Position numbers and translations under genes: made by a program. From contig NC_080175.1 in NCBI RefSeq assembly GCF_950295315.1, forward strand, positions 66,799,353 through 66,863,352: a stretch of DNA of 64,000 nucleotides, read 5' to 3'. This DNA comes from Erinaceus europaeus (lineage: Eukaryota; Chordata; Mammalia; Eulipotyphla; Erinaceidae). The notes under the pieces are model-generated. The model ran no database searches and was not told the origin of the DNA. It saw only the letters and a list, made by a program, of their open reading frames with translations. Below are positions 1 to 10,027 of the stretch, piece by piece. Every line of letters begins with the position of its first letter. Position 1 is the first letter of the stretch.

Positions 1-160
1 GAATGTATTCCCTAAAAACGGTCTGGGCTCTGGCGTCAAGTCATGGTCCCTGGTGAAAGAGCAGGCAGTGCTATGGCCTCCCACTCTTCAACGTGGGCTC
101 TAGCCTTGATTTGAGGTGGGAGGCAGGACCAACAAACCTTTGTAAAATAAATAAATGAAA
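1..160. repeat. Possible degraded tRNA-type SINE with A-rich end
   Basis: gcagtgctatggcctccc resembles the class D SINE at 13392. The segment ends in an A-rich aaataaataaatgaaataat tail near 145-175. Heavily diverged. Confidence 0.3.
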
Positions 161-239
161 TAATAAAAGAAACATACCCTCCCCCCACAGACACACATCT
201 CTTGAATATATTAGATCTTTACCTGATAATCTTTGAAAC

Positions 240-715
240 ATGTATTCTGTTGGGGGGAATAAAAAAGCTGATTAGCCCTGCAAAGTCTTCCTCGAAGCAT
301 CTAATGTCTTCATGATCTGGTTCTGGCTTGTCTGAATCACCTTGTGTCCCTCCAGCCTCAGAGGGTTTAGTCACCAGCTCTTAATCCCCACACCACAGAC
401 CATGGACCTTCCAGAATGTGGACAGGCGTTTCCACCTCTTCTACTGTCTAGGTATAAGCTATTCTTTGTCCTTACCCAAAAATGCCCTCACCTGGCTTCC
501 TGGGAATAACTGGTACCCCACTGCCATGTAAGATTTGTAAGTAACTTTATTTATCATTACTATTGTGTTACTAGCAAATGGATCAACTTGACTTATACAT
601 ATTTAAAGCAAGGCTGTGATACAGTGAATTCTCCTTCAGGCTAAATTATTCCACTTTTGAATTTGTGGCATCTGTCACAAAGTAGGTGCTTAGTTAATGT
701 CTATTGACTGGTTAA
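240..715 (+). repeat. L2 LINE 3'-end relic
   Basis: It starts with cttcatgatctggttctgg, as in the L2 ORF2 end. It ends with cacaaagtaggtgcttagtt and tctattgactgg, the usual L2/MIR-type 3' terminus. Ancient and diverged. Confidence 0.5.
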
Positions 716-769
716 AGAAAACATTAAATCAAGCTCTGAATACACTTCCATAATAACTTAAGACCCGTG

Positions 770-945
770 GCAATGTGGTTAAGAGAATGGAATCATAAAT
801 GAATGCTGAAATGGTCAGGTTCAGATACTTACTCTATTATTTATTACGGTGTAATAATTTACCATAATATTTCATATTGTAATAGACTGTTCTGTAGGTT
901 GTTGAGGGAGTTGCATGATTTAATATATACTAAGTATTTAAAAGA
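770..945 (+). repeat. MIR SINE relic
   Basis: gtggttaagagaatgga, then ggttcagatacttact and later ttgagggagttgcatgattt, follow the order of MIR head, core and tail. Confidence 0.45.
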
Positions 946-956
946 ATTAGGTCACA

Positions 957-1110
957 TGGGGAGATAGCATAATGGTTCTATAAAAGACTTTCATGATTGA
1001 GGCGCTGAAGTTACAGGTTCAATTCTCACAATCAGCCAGAGCTGAGAAGTGCTCTGTTCTAGCTCTGTTTTATTTCTCTCTCTCAATAAATAAATAAATA
1101 AAATGTAAAA
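957..1110 (+). repeat. tRNA-derived SINE, class B
   Basis: Head gggagatagcataatggtt with A-box form, B box aggttcaattc, body cagccagagctgagaag, CT tract, then (aaat)n tail. Confidence 0.85.
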
Positions 1111-1186
1111 ACAATGAGCACACATAACAAATCCTCCATTAGAGTTAGCTGCCACTATTATTTTTTGGGGATATGAAAACTAAAAC

Positions 1187-1488
1187 GGCTGGGTGGTGGC
1201 ATGCCCAGTTGAGTACACACATTACAGTGCTAAAGGACTTAGGTTCAAACCCACAGTTCCCACTTGCAAGGAAGAAACTTTCAAGTGGTAGAGCAGGGCT
1301 GCAGGTGTTTCTCTTTCTCCATCTCTATCTACCCCTCTTTTCTCAATTTCTCTCTGTCCTATCAAATAAAAGGCAGGAAGGAGAGAAGAGGACTGGATTC
1401 CTTGTGCAGGCACTAAGCCCCAGTGATAACCTTAATAGCAAAAAAGGAAAAAGAAAGGAAGGAAAGGAGGGAAGGAAGAAAGGAAGGG
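1187..1488 (+). repeat. tRNA-derived SINE, class A with 3' module
   Basis: ggctgggtggtggcatgccc head, ggttcaaaccc B box, CT tract, and a 3' module with gcaggcactaagccccagtg. The A-rich tail has turned into (aagg)n. Confidence 0.9.
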
Positions 1489-1710
1489 CGATGCAACTAG
1501 AAAGGTTTTCACTTCAGGAAAAACTATGCTCTGAGGCCAGAGTGAGGCAGCTCTCCAGCTTGACTCTGTAGCCCAGGCTACCACGGGGTTGCTCAGCATA
1601 TTGTTTGAGGAGTCTGAGGAATACTGCTCTTCAGCTCTCATTCCTGTGGGCATTCTCTGTATCTGAACAATGTCTCAAAGCATTGAAGCCAGAGGGGGGA
1701 AAAAAAAACC

Positions 1711-1766
1711 TTACACACCTACACCTACACACACACACACACACACACACCCCTACACCTACACAC

Positions 1767-1818
<52 letters not shown>
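1711..1818. repeat. (CA)n microsatellite with cctaca interruptions
   Basis: Alternating CA dinucleotides broken by several cctaca units. It produces spurious long open frames on both strands. Confidence 0.97.
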
Positions 1819-1820
<2 letters not shown>

Positions 1821-1991
1821 GAGCTATTTTCAAGTGTCATTCAGTGTGAGTGGGACTTTGGTAGAAGGACTCTACGGTCCAGAGTAATCTCACAAGCAGT
1901 AAAGGTCTGTGCTGTATGGTTAGCACATCACTAGGTCCTGTGTGGACTGGCTGCAAGGTCTTGTAAAGGCATTACTTCATACCAAGCATTT

Positions 1992-2280
1992 AAAAAAATA
2001 TTTATTTATTTATTCACTTTCGTTGCCCTTGTTGTTCTATTGTTGTAGTTATTATTATTGTTGTTATTGATGTCATTGTTGTTGGATTGGACAGAGAAAT
2101 GGAGAGAGGAGGGGAAGACAGAGAGGAGGAGAGAAAGACAGACACCTGCAGACCTGCTTCACCGCCTGTGAAGCGACTCCCCTGTAGGTGGGGAGCTGGG
2201 GGATCAAACCAGGATCCTTATGCTGGTCCTTGCACTTTGTGCCACATGCACCTAACCCACTGCACTACCGCCAGACTCCC
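1992..2280 (-). repeat. tRNA-derived SINE, class A
   Basis: Complete minus-strand copy ending ...taccgccagactccc. A 13-bp TSD ataccaagcattt flanks it at 1979-1991 and 2281-2293. Confidence 0.95.
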
Positions 2281-2296
2281 ATACCAAGCATTTTTT

Positions 2297-2522
2297 AAAG
2301 TCTTTTTTTTAAAAAAGAAAATATTTATTATTGGATAGAGACAGAGAGAAATTGAGAGATGAGGGGAAATAGAAAGGGAGAGAGACAGAGAGACACCTGC
2401 AGTCCTGCTTCACCACTCGTGAAGCTTCCTCCCCACCCCCGCAAGTGGGGATCAGGGGCTTCAACCCAGGTCCTTGAGCACTGTAGTGTATGAGCTTAAC
2501 TAGGTGCACCACCACCTGGCCC
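2297..2522 (-). repeat. tRNA-derived SINE, class A (short form)
   Basis: Minus-strand copy from poly(T) to gcaccaccacctggccc. It sits between two near-identical target sequences, accaagcatttttt and atcaggcatttttt. Confidence 0.92.
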
Positions 2523-2539
2523 CCACATCAGGCATTTTT

Positions 2540-2642
2540 TTTTTTTTTAATTTTTTATTTAAGAAAGGATTAGTGAACAAAAGCATAAGGTAGGAGGGGT
2601 ACAACTCCACACAATTCCCAACACCCAATCCCCATAACCCAC
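2540..2642 (-). mobile_element. 5'-truncated L1 3' end
   Basis: About 100 bp, poly(T) first, then the reverse of the 3' UTR seen at 42 kb and 48 kb (gaggggtacaactccacacaa). A 17-bp TSD ccacatcaggcattttt lies at 2523-2539 and 2643-2659. Confidence 0.88.
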
Positions 2643-2660
2643 CCACATCAGGCATTTTTT

Positions 2661-2833
2661 AAGGGTTTTTTTTTTTTAATCAATCAATTTTAGTGAGAGA
2701 GATACAGAGAGTAAGACACAGTGACACAGAACAGGGCCCTGTTGAGCTCTGATGGTGGTGCTGGGAATTAAACTTGGACCTCAGACTCTCAAACATCAGT
2801 CTTTTCTGTCACCATAATGCTGTATCCCCAACC
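2661..2833 (-). repeat. tRNA-derived SINE, class B
   Basis: Reverse of class B, ending caccataatgctgtatcccc. It is flanked by ccacatcaggcattttt (2643-2659) and ccacatcagacattttt (2834-2850). Confidence 0.85.
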
Positions 2834-2876
2834 CCACATCAGACATTTTTACCCAAATGATGATGGAAACTATTTT

Positions 2877-3160
2877 TTTTTGTTTTTTATTTTAATTTGC
2901 CCCTTTAGTTGCCTTTGTTGTTTTGTTGTTGTTGTAGTTATTATTGCTGTTACTGATGTCATTGTTGTTGGATAGGACAGAGAGAAATGGAGAGAGGAGG
3001 GGAAGACAGAGAGGGGGAGAGAAAGATAGACACCTGCAGACCTGCTTTACCGTCTGTGAAGCGACTCCCCTGCAGGTGGGGAGCCAGGGGCTTGAACCGG
3101 GATCCTTACGCCAGTCCTTGTTCTTCAAGCGCTTAACCCGCTGTGCTACCGCCCGATCCC
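2877..3160 (-). repeat. tRNA-derived SINE, class A, near consensus
   Basis: Ends with gcgcttaacccgctgtgcta. A 13-bp TSD tggaaactatttt lies at 2864-2876 and 3161-3173. Confidence 0.95.
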
Positions 3161-3292
3161 TGGAAACTATTTTAAGGCTCTCAGAGAAACATGATCACCT
3201 CACTTTGGTGGCCAGAAGAAAGTTCTAAGGCCCTCCTGTGACAGGGGTATACATGAATATCTTTAGGGTTCATGAAAGAAAATAAGCATTCT

Positions 3293-3620
3293 GGGGCCAG
3301 GTGGTGGTGCACTGGGTGAAACACACACATTACCATGCACAAGGACTTAGGTTCAAGTCCCCATTCCCCACCCCTGCAGAGGGGAAGCTTCAAGAGCTCA
3401 CAAGCAATAAAGCAAGTCTACAAGTGTTTTCCTCTTTTCCCTCTCTATCTTCCCCTTCCCTCTCAATTTCTTTGTGTACTGTCAAATAAAAATAGAAAGA
3501 AACAACAAAAAAAAAAAAAAAAAAAAAAAGGAAAAAATGGCCTCTGGGAACGGTGGATTCAAAGTACTGTCAACTAGCCCCAGCAATAACTCTGGTAGGA
3601 AAGAAAGAAAGAAAAGAAGG
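3293..3620 (+). repeat. tRNA-derived SINE, class A with 3' module
   Basis: Head ggggccaggtggtggtgcac; tail with a 20-nt poly(A) at about 3510-3529; 3' module atggcctctggg to cccagcaataactctgg. Confidence 0.92.
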
Positions 3621-4544
3621 TAAAAGGAAAATCAGAATTTTGAAGCTTGACTCAGAAGTCCTTCAGCAGGCCAAGAATCTGCATTTCTCAGACCTCTCCC
3701 ACCCCAGCCCTGGCAAGGTCAGTGCTGGCCCACTTTGAGAAGCTCTACTGCAGACAGTCCAGAGTGGCTGGGACATGCAGGTTCCAGAAATGCAGGTCCC
3801 CAGAAAGAGATGAAATACAGAAATACTCATCAGTATTTTAGTTGCTAAAAGCACTTCACAGACTGAGCCTGGGTGAAGCCATCCTTCTAGAGCAAATACT
3901 GGGACATCTGGAAGTGTCTCAGCTCTGGAACCAGAAGGACAGAAACATTATCCACTCAGTTCTTTCTGTAGCTACTTTCTACCAATAAAGGGAAGCCGTA
4001 CAGAGCAGAAACAATAATTTAAGCATTGATTTCAAGCTTAGGCTTTATCAATTCTGTTACAGTAAGTTACAGTCACTTTGCAGTAGATCATAGCAAACAA
4101 TTAACAAAGACAACCTTTGAGAATTCATTGCAGCCTTTAACAGAGCAGCTATAATGAGCCTAATTAGAATAATTGGTAAGAATCTTCTGCTGCATTCCAT
4201 AATACACAAAAGACAAAGTGGCAGAACCAAAGAGAAGGTCTGCTGACGGCAGCACACATGCTTCACAGAGGAATTCTTAGGTGGCAATGCCCTTGGGGGG
4301 TGACACACCAGGGTGCGGGTACCCCATCAGATTCCATGAGGACTAAGAGGCCCTTGTGCAGACAGGTAGCCGTGTCAGTCTTTGCCAGGGGTCAGTGGTT
4401 ACAAAGTGGTCACTGATATGCTGATAACAGCAGAACCATTCATGCCCATCCGTAGAGGCTACTCAAGAGACTTAAGCATAAAATACAGAGCATCCATTGT
4501 ATGCAAAGGGTGGACTCTCCATCCGTTAAAAATTATGCTAACAG
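3621..4544. other. Unique intronic sequence
   Basis: No repeat was recognised. 4010-4290 is AT-rich with homeodomain-type cores (cctaattagaataattgg) and could be a conserved non-coding element. No coding exon was seen. Confidence 0.5.
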
Positions 4545-4710
4545 GATGGGGTAGAGGTTTCAGGTCCTGGAACATGAAGGCAGAGGAGGACCTAGTGGGG
4601 GTTGTATTGTTATGTGGAAATGTTATACATGTACAAAGTGTTGTATTTTACTGTCAACTGTAAACCATTTTCCCCCAATAAAGAAACTTTAAAAATGAAA
4701 TAAAAATTAA
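4545..4710 (+). mobile_element. L1 3' UTR end, type 2
   Basis: gaggacctagtgggggttgt, ttatgtggaaatg, actgtcaactgtaaaccat and cccccaataaagaaa followed by poly(A). The same 3' end recurs at 25320-25585 behind L1 sequence. Confidence 0.7.
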
Positions 4711-4824
4711 AAAAAAAAACAAGAAAGGCAGAGAGACAGAGGGAACTCCACCTGCTACATTGCTTCAACACCTGGGAAGCTTTTCCATGCCCCCTGCAGG
4801 TAGGGACTGGGGGACTTGTAGCTG

Positions 4825-4828
<4 letters not shown>
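4711..4828 (-). repeat. SINE class A fragment
   Basis: Reverse-strand body (cagagagacagagggaactc, then ccctgcaggtagggactggg) cut off at the TA microsatellite. Confidence 0.7.

Positions 4829-4887
<59 letters not shown>
4829..4887. repeat. (TA)n microsatellite
   Basis: About 29 perfect TA units joining a SINE fragment to an L1 fragment. Confidence 0.97.
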
Positions 4888-4889
<2 letters not shown>

Positions 4890-5505
4890 TTTAAATGCTA
4901 GCTTAAAAAGTATGCAGACTGGTGTAGTCTCTTTGAAAGACTGTATGGAGAATAAACAAATAAAAATGGAATTCCCTAATGATCCAGTGATACCACTCTT
5001 AAGCATTTAACCAAAAGACACTTAAACTGATTCGAATGGGACATATGCACCCCTTGTTCACAGCTGCATTATTAACTATAGCCAAAAAATGAAAACAGCC
5101 TAAATGTCCATCAACAAGAGACTGGAGAAAGAAAGTATAGGATATATATATATATATTCCATGAAATACTACTGTGCAATCAAAAAAAGATATTGTATCT
5201 TTGGGACAAAATGGATGAAATCAGGGGTAGTTAACTGAGCAAAATAAGTAAAAATATGAAAGATAACTCCCAGATGGTTTCAATCATATGTGGAATCTAG
5301 AAGAATGAAACACACCAATTTGGGGGGGGGGAAACAGAAGCAAGAAAACTGCTTCTAAAGCTTTGTAAGAATTGTGCTAGATATTGTTAGGTTGGGAGGG
5401 TGGGAACACAACTGTGGTGGTGGGTATGGTATGGAACTATACCTTGGAAACTTACACTCTTGTAATATACTATTAATGACAAATTTAAGTTTTAAAAAAT
5501 TATGA
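4888..5505 (+). mobile_element. L1 ORF2 C-terminal/3' UTR fragment
   Basis: Carries cagctgcattattaactata, taaatgtccatcaacaagag, ggaatactac-like and tcatatgtggaatctag, the standard L1 ORF2 end. Its 3' UTR ends tgtaatatactattaatgac. Many stops; inactive. Confidence 0.88.
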
Positions 5506-5894
5506 TAGTTCTGTGCACATTTGGTGGAACTAAAACCATATTTTCTCAAATCATTTTCTGTAGGGCTTCATTGCTTCTTGAAACCCATTTTGAAAGGCTA
5601 ACTGATATTTTTAAAACTAAAAAATAATTGACCATGGCATAAATAGGCATGTCGCATTTTGATACCAAGCAAGGTGGCTCAGCAATAGTCAGTGACTACT
5701 GGAACAGCTTATAGTCTCATAAATAGAATCAGAAAGTAGAAAAATAATATTCAGTACCCTCAAGAAATCTTTTGTATATCAAGATGGAGCCTTATGTATG
5801 CTTGGGTACTGAGAGTGATCACATTGGGGATACTCACTTGTGGTTCTCAGAACAACACAACAGAACTTTTCAGCAAGGACAACTTGAACTCCAT

Positions 5895-6086
5895 CAGAGT
5901 CATACTGCGAGCCTTCCTTATTTTAATAATGGCTCTTGATAGCTTTGTGTGACCCATTCATTTTGCCTGTTTTCACTGAATATTTCACTTCTGGGTCAAA
6001 TGAAAGACTTACAGTCATTGAGCTTTTATGTACAGAAGACAGACATCTTAGAAAAGTCCCCTGGGCAATAGAAAATGATTAACATG
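5895..6086. repeat. Intronic duplicated block, copy 1
   Basis: Matches 7108-7298 over its whole length. Strongest parts are tgtgacccattcattttg, ctgaatatttcacttctggg and catcttagaaaagtccc. Not a repeat family I recognise. Confidence 0.8.
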
Positions 6087-7107
6087 ATTAATTATTCCCT
6101 GTTAAACAGCCAAGTGCATCTCGGTATTCAGAGAGCCTACGTATTCAAGGAAAATAAAGCAGTGTAATTACAACAGAACGAAAAAGTAAACTCCAGTTTG
6201 TTTTATCATGGGAGGTTTGTTAAAGGTCCATACTTGATCAGTGGGTCTCTCTGCAGAGACAGTGTCTGATCTGTCCACTGACCATGCTGGTATCCATTTC
6301 CTTTGACTCTTCACTGCAGAACCCAGATTAACTGGATGCGTTATTAGAAGACCACATTTCCCAGTTCCCTTATAGCTGGGGGAGCCATTGGAAGGGAGAA
6401 AAAAGTAAAAAAGGTAGAAATAGTGTTTTAGTAGAAAGACTTCTCTGAAAGAGACTCTCTTCTCTAATCCTCTGTTCCCACCCACTTAGTTTTTCTTTTT
6501 GCCTAACAAATAATGTACTGAGTAGAAATCTACTGAACCACCATGGACCATGAGATTTACATTAACACAGAAAAATCCATAGATTACAAAGATGGAGCAG
6601 AAAAAAAAAATTCCTACTCTACCACATCCTTGTCACATGCTCTGTTAACTCTAAACTTCCTGAAGAAGAGAAAGCAGTTTCTCCTCAGTCTTCTATCATG
6701 TTCATGCCTCTAGTATTCTGATTCTGTTTCAAGTGGCAGAACTGAAGCCCAATTCCTATAATCCCCCTGTAATTTCTTATTTAGTAAAAACTAGGTGAAT
6801 TATTAAAGTTATTGGAATTAAATATCTAAAGCTGGTTTCCTATGTCTGAAAATTGAATGATAGATCTAGGAAAAAAATAAAAGGAATCACAACTGTAAGT
6901 GCTAAAAATCACATAGGATCAAGACTTTTCACTGTTCAAACTAAAGAAGAGTTCAAATGAGCAGAGAGAAAAAAAAGGAAGCCAGTGTGATATGGTACAA
7001 CTGAAAGTTAGTGAAGTTATCATAGTAGTAGGTAATATGCCATATAATATACAATTATGAGAAGTGACACGCTGGGCCAGAAAATGTATGGATTCAAATC
7101 TGACCTA
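6087..7107. other. Unique intronic sequence between the duplicated blocks
   Basis: AT-rich sequence with no recognised repeat, RNA gene or exon. The 105-codon minus-strand frame at 6168-6485 has no recognisable protein. Confidence 0.5.
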
Positions 7108-7298
7108 CAGAGTAACATGGTGAGCCTCTCTGATTTTAATAGTGGCCCTTGTTACCTTTGTGTGACCCATTCATTTTGTCTACTTTCACTGAATATTTCA
7201 CTTCTGGGTCAAATGGAAGACTTTGGTCTTTTAGCTTTTATGTACAGAAAACAGGCATCTTAGAAAAGTCCCCAGGACAACAGGAAATTATTAACATG
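7108..7298. repeat. Intronic duplicated block, copy 2
   Basis: Direct-orientation partner of 5895-6086, roughly 80-90% alike by eye, with a short indel beyond the 3' end. It lies 650 bp downstream of the kinase exon in gene orientation. Confidence 0.8.
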
Positions 7299-7948
7299 CT
7301 TTTGATGTCCAGAGAGTCCTTTCAAGTCTGATTTCTGCTCTGTGCTCTCAAAGAGGCATTAAAATATTTAAAATAGAACTAGTGAAAACAGTTGAAGGCA
7401 GTAAATTATAATAAAAATAAAGTCTACTCCTGACACTGCTTTTGATCATGTAGGCAGAAACGTTGAGTGTTGCTCTATAATAACTTGTGGTTATTGTGAT
7501 GATTGGGTCAATAATCTCTTAGAGGAAGAAAGTATTCATTTTAAATAGCCTGCTAAGGGATTTGAGCTAGCTACTATATGCCAGTGTCAGGCAGACCTTT
7601 GGGGAAATGGCTCAGACCATTTCTTCTGTGTAATCTCAGCATTATTCTTTTAATACCTTCAAATCCCCATTCCGTCTCCAAATACTCTTGGTTATGTTGA
7701 TGAAATCCTGGGCATACATTATTCACTCTGCCTACATAAAACAGTGTGTAGGTACCTAGTGTGTAGGTGACTTAGCCTTGCTCTTCTATGTGGTCTTCTA
7801 CTCAATACTCTTACTTCTCAATGTTTAGCAGAAGTGGGGAAACATTTTTGGTGGCTACACAGGTTTTATTCCCAGGAAAAGATCTTTCCTCCTTTATCAT
7901 AAAAGTCCCTGGTACCAAAGTAGCTTGTGAGATGACAAAACCAGGATA

Positions 7949-7954
7949 CATTAC
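7949..7954 (-). promoter_or_regulatory. 5' splice site (donor) of the kinase exon
   Basis: On the minus strand exon sequence ACAGGG is followed by GTAATG. The GT is canonical, but +5/+6 (TG) differ from the GTRAGT consensus, so the donor looks moderate in strength. Confidence 0.8.
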
Positions 7955-8011
7955 CCCTGTGACATCCATAACCTTAATGGCTGCCAGTTGGCCTGTTTTG
8001 ACATGGCGTCC
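7955..8011 (-). CDS. TNIK: Internal coding exon of a germinal-center kinase, most likely TNIK (human exon 3 equivalent)
   Basis: Read on the minus strand, this 57-nt exon encodes GRHVKTGQLAAIKVMDVTG in one open frame, starting and ending on codon boundaries (phase 0-0). It is strand beta2-beta3 of a Ser/Thr kinase N-lobe. The AAIKVM motif carries the ATP-anchoring lysine, Lys54 by human TNIK numbering (exon residues about 42-60). The family (TNIK, MAP4K4, MINK1) acts in JNK and Wnt/TCF signalling and cytoskeletal control. The peptide is identical to what I recall for human TNIK; MAP4K4 and MINK1 end this segment in Glu rather than Gly, which favours TNIK. A CT-rich tract ending in CTCTACAG precedes it and GTAATG follows, so it is a spliced exon and not a processed copy. 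A longer open frame (7811-8023) runs through both splice sites and is not the coding unit. Paralog assignment is less certain than the family. Confidence 0.88.
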
Positions 8012-8040
8012 CTGTAGAGACAAAACAACAATGAAAGATT
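8012..8040 (-). promoter_or_regulatory. 3' splice site (acceptor) of the kinase exon
   Basis: On the minus strand the exon is preceded by a U/C-rich tract (tttcattgttgttttg, then tctctacag) ending in AG directly before GGACGC. A branch-point-like aactaaaat lies about 30 nt upstream of the AG. Confidence 0.85.
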
Positions 8041-8247
8041 TTAGTTCCAGCAGCCAACATCAGCATTCAATTCCAACTGTACAGAGCTGTTGATCAGACC
8101 AATGCAAAAGAATACTAGTGGGGGGGGATTCCAAATGTTTAGGATATGGATTTTACTTTAGACTTTATTTTGTAAAACTACCCCCCACACAACAATACTT
8201 TATTTTTTCAGTTAGCTTTCACAATGGTTGCCCATTTAAATTTGTTT

Positions 8248-8498
8248 TCCACACCAGGGTTATCGCTGAGGCTCGGTGCCAGGAGGATGAATCCACTGCT
8301 CCTGGAGGCCACCTTTCTCCATTTTTTCTTTATTTAACTGAGAAAGGAGTGGGAGAAAGAGGAGGAGAGAGACAGAGAGAAACTTGCAGTACTTGCTTCA
8401 CTGCTTATGAAGCTTCCTCCCTGCAGGTGGGGACCTGGGCTGAAATCTGGGTCCTTGTGTGTGTGCGAGCTTAACCTGGTGCACCATTGCCCAGCTCC
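8248..8498 (-). repeat. tRNA-derived SINE, class A with 3' module
   Basis: Reverse module accagggttatcgctgaggc, tgaatccactgctcctggag, CT/GA tract and cttaacctggtgcaccattg head. Confidence 0.9.
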
Positions 8499-8500
8499 CT

Positions 8501-9291
8501 CCTTAAATTAAATACAAACAAAAAAATAAAAATACTGAACAATTTTGTTGTATCTTCTCTCAAAGGGTTAGAACTTCTATGAGAAGTGGGTTCACCTGAA
8601 GAGGGACCAGTCCTGGGAGGAGTCACACACTATTTGTCTTAAAATACTAAGTCTGTTCAAGAGCTGTAGCTTCTTGAATAAGTAAAGATACTTTGCAACA
8701 GCCTCATTTTACAGGTAACAACCTGTGGTGGGTAATTTTTCTTTATCCTCTTTATTCTGTGTATCGAAGCGTAGTTTCACAACCTCACTGCTGTGGGTGC
8801 TTTCTTCTCAGTCAGGTAGAGAGACACAGAGAGAGGAAGAGAGACATCACAGCTCCAAAGTTTTCTCCCTCACTCTTGCTCCTCCCATGTGGAACAGATT
8901 CATGGGGGGGGTGGCAAGTCACACGACCTGTCAGGGCCCTCCTCCTCTTCCTACCTGCTGATAGTGGGGAGTTCAGGCTCCATGGCTGGGGGTGAAGGGA
9001 GTAGCATCACTAGCTCCTCCAGCCTCTTTCTTCTGGAAAAGCTGGGTTTCAGGGGGACTGAGCAGGGATCACCTATGCCTACTCAGGGAAAGCACAGGAC
9101 AAGCTCATGTAGGCAAATGGCCACAGTGCCTGCCTCTGAGGGGTCTCAGATGCCCAATTATGAGTTCTCCAGAAGGAGTCATCACTGTCTTTTTGGGGCT
9201 GCCCCATCCTTAAAGCTGGGGCCAAACATAATATTTCTCTGCTACAGCAGTGAAGGTGGGCTGGGGAACTGTGGGCAAACATAGATGGGCT
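8501..9291. other. Mostly unique intronic sequence
   Basis: 8800-8880 looks like a degraded minus-strand SINE (gagagacacagagagagg, gagacatcacagctcc). The rest is unassigned and moderately GC-rich near 8930-9130. Confidence 0.4.
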
Positions 9292-9443
9292 GGGGCCAGG
9301 GACATAACACAGTGATTATACAAAAAGACTTTTCTGCCTGAGGCTCTGAGGCCCCAGGTTTAATACCATCAGCCAGAGCTAAGCAGGGCTCTGTTCTCCT
9401 TGTATCTCTCTTTCTCTAAATAAAATAAAACAGTAAAAAAATA
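9292..9443 (+). repeat. tRNA-derived SINE, class B
   Basis: gggacataacacagtgatta head, cccaggtttaatacc B-box region, cagccagagctaagcagggc body, CT tract and A-rich tail. Confidence 0.85.
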
Positions 9444-9475
9444 ATGCAGATGATCTGGTAGATTCTATAGTACTG

Positions 9476-10027
9476 TTCCACACTGAAATTCTTTTTAAGT
9501 TTTTACTAGTGTCTCAGTTTTCTGCAAAACACTCTCACCCCCAGCCCAGGTCCTCCTCCACCACCGTATACCAGAACCCGAAAGCACCCCTCCCTACCAC
9601 CCAGAGTCCTTTACTTTGGTGTAGTACACCAAACCCAGTCCAAGTTCGGCTTTATGTTTCCCCTTTCTGTTCTTATTTCTCAATTTCTGTCCATGAGTAT
9701 GATCATCCCATATTCATCCTTCTCTTTCTGGTTAATCTCACTTCACGCGATTCTTTCAAGCTCCATCCAAGATGAGGTAAAGGGGGTAGATAGATAGCAT
9801 AATGGTTATGCAAAGAGACTCTCATGCCTGAGACTCCAAAGTCCTAGGTTCAATCCCCCACATCACCAAGATGAGGTAAAGAAGGTGAATTCATTATTCT
9901 TAATAGCTGAGTAATATTCCATTGAGCATATAGACCACAATTTATTTAGCCACTCATTTTTTGTGGTACACCTAGCATGCTTCTAGGTTTCGGCTATTAC
10001 ACATTGTGCTTCTGTGAATGTAGGTAT
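9476..10027 (-). mobile_element. L1 ORF2-end/3' UTR fragment, split by a SINE head
   Basis: Reverse L1: ccaaacccagtccaagttcg, catattcatccttctctttc, gctgagtaatattccattga and gctattacacattgtgct. Interrupted at 9783-9867. Confidence 0.88.
9783..9867 (+). repeat. Tailless class B SINE head inserted in L1
   Basis: 85 bp consisting only of the tRNA-like head (gatagcataatggttatgca to ggttcaatccccca). A perfect 14-bp TSD aagatgaggtaaag lies at 9769-9782 and 9868-9881. There is no body and no A tail. Confidence 0.9.

Larger units (their letters stand above)
1..7954 (-). other. TNIK: Intron downstream of the kinase exon (partial)
   Basis: In gene orientation the exon's donor opens this intron, which runs off the left edge. 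The next expected exon, starting DEEEEIK in the family, was looked for on the minus strand and not seen. The interval holds SINEs, L1 3' ends and unique sequence. Confidence 0.75.

Noticed and set aside
4888..5505. Active L1 element
   Set aside because: Only ORF2 ends and 3' UTRs are present anywhere in the window, all truncated and with stops.
7811..8023. 70-codon minus-strand frame containing the kinase peptide, as a small gene
   Set aside because: It runs through both splice sites into intron sequence. Only the 19 codons at 7955-8011 are kinase-like.
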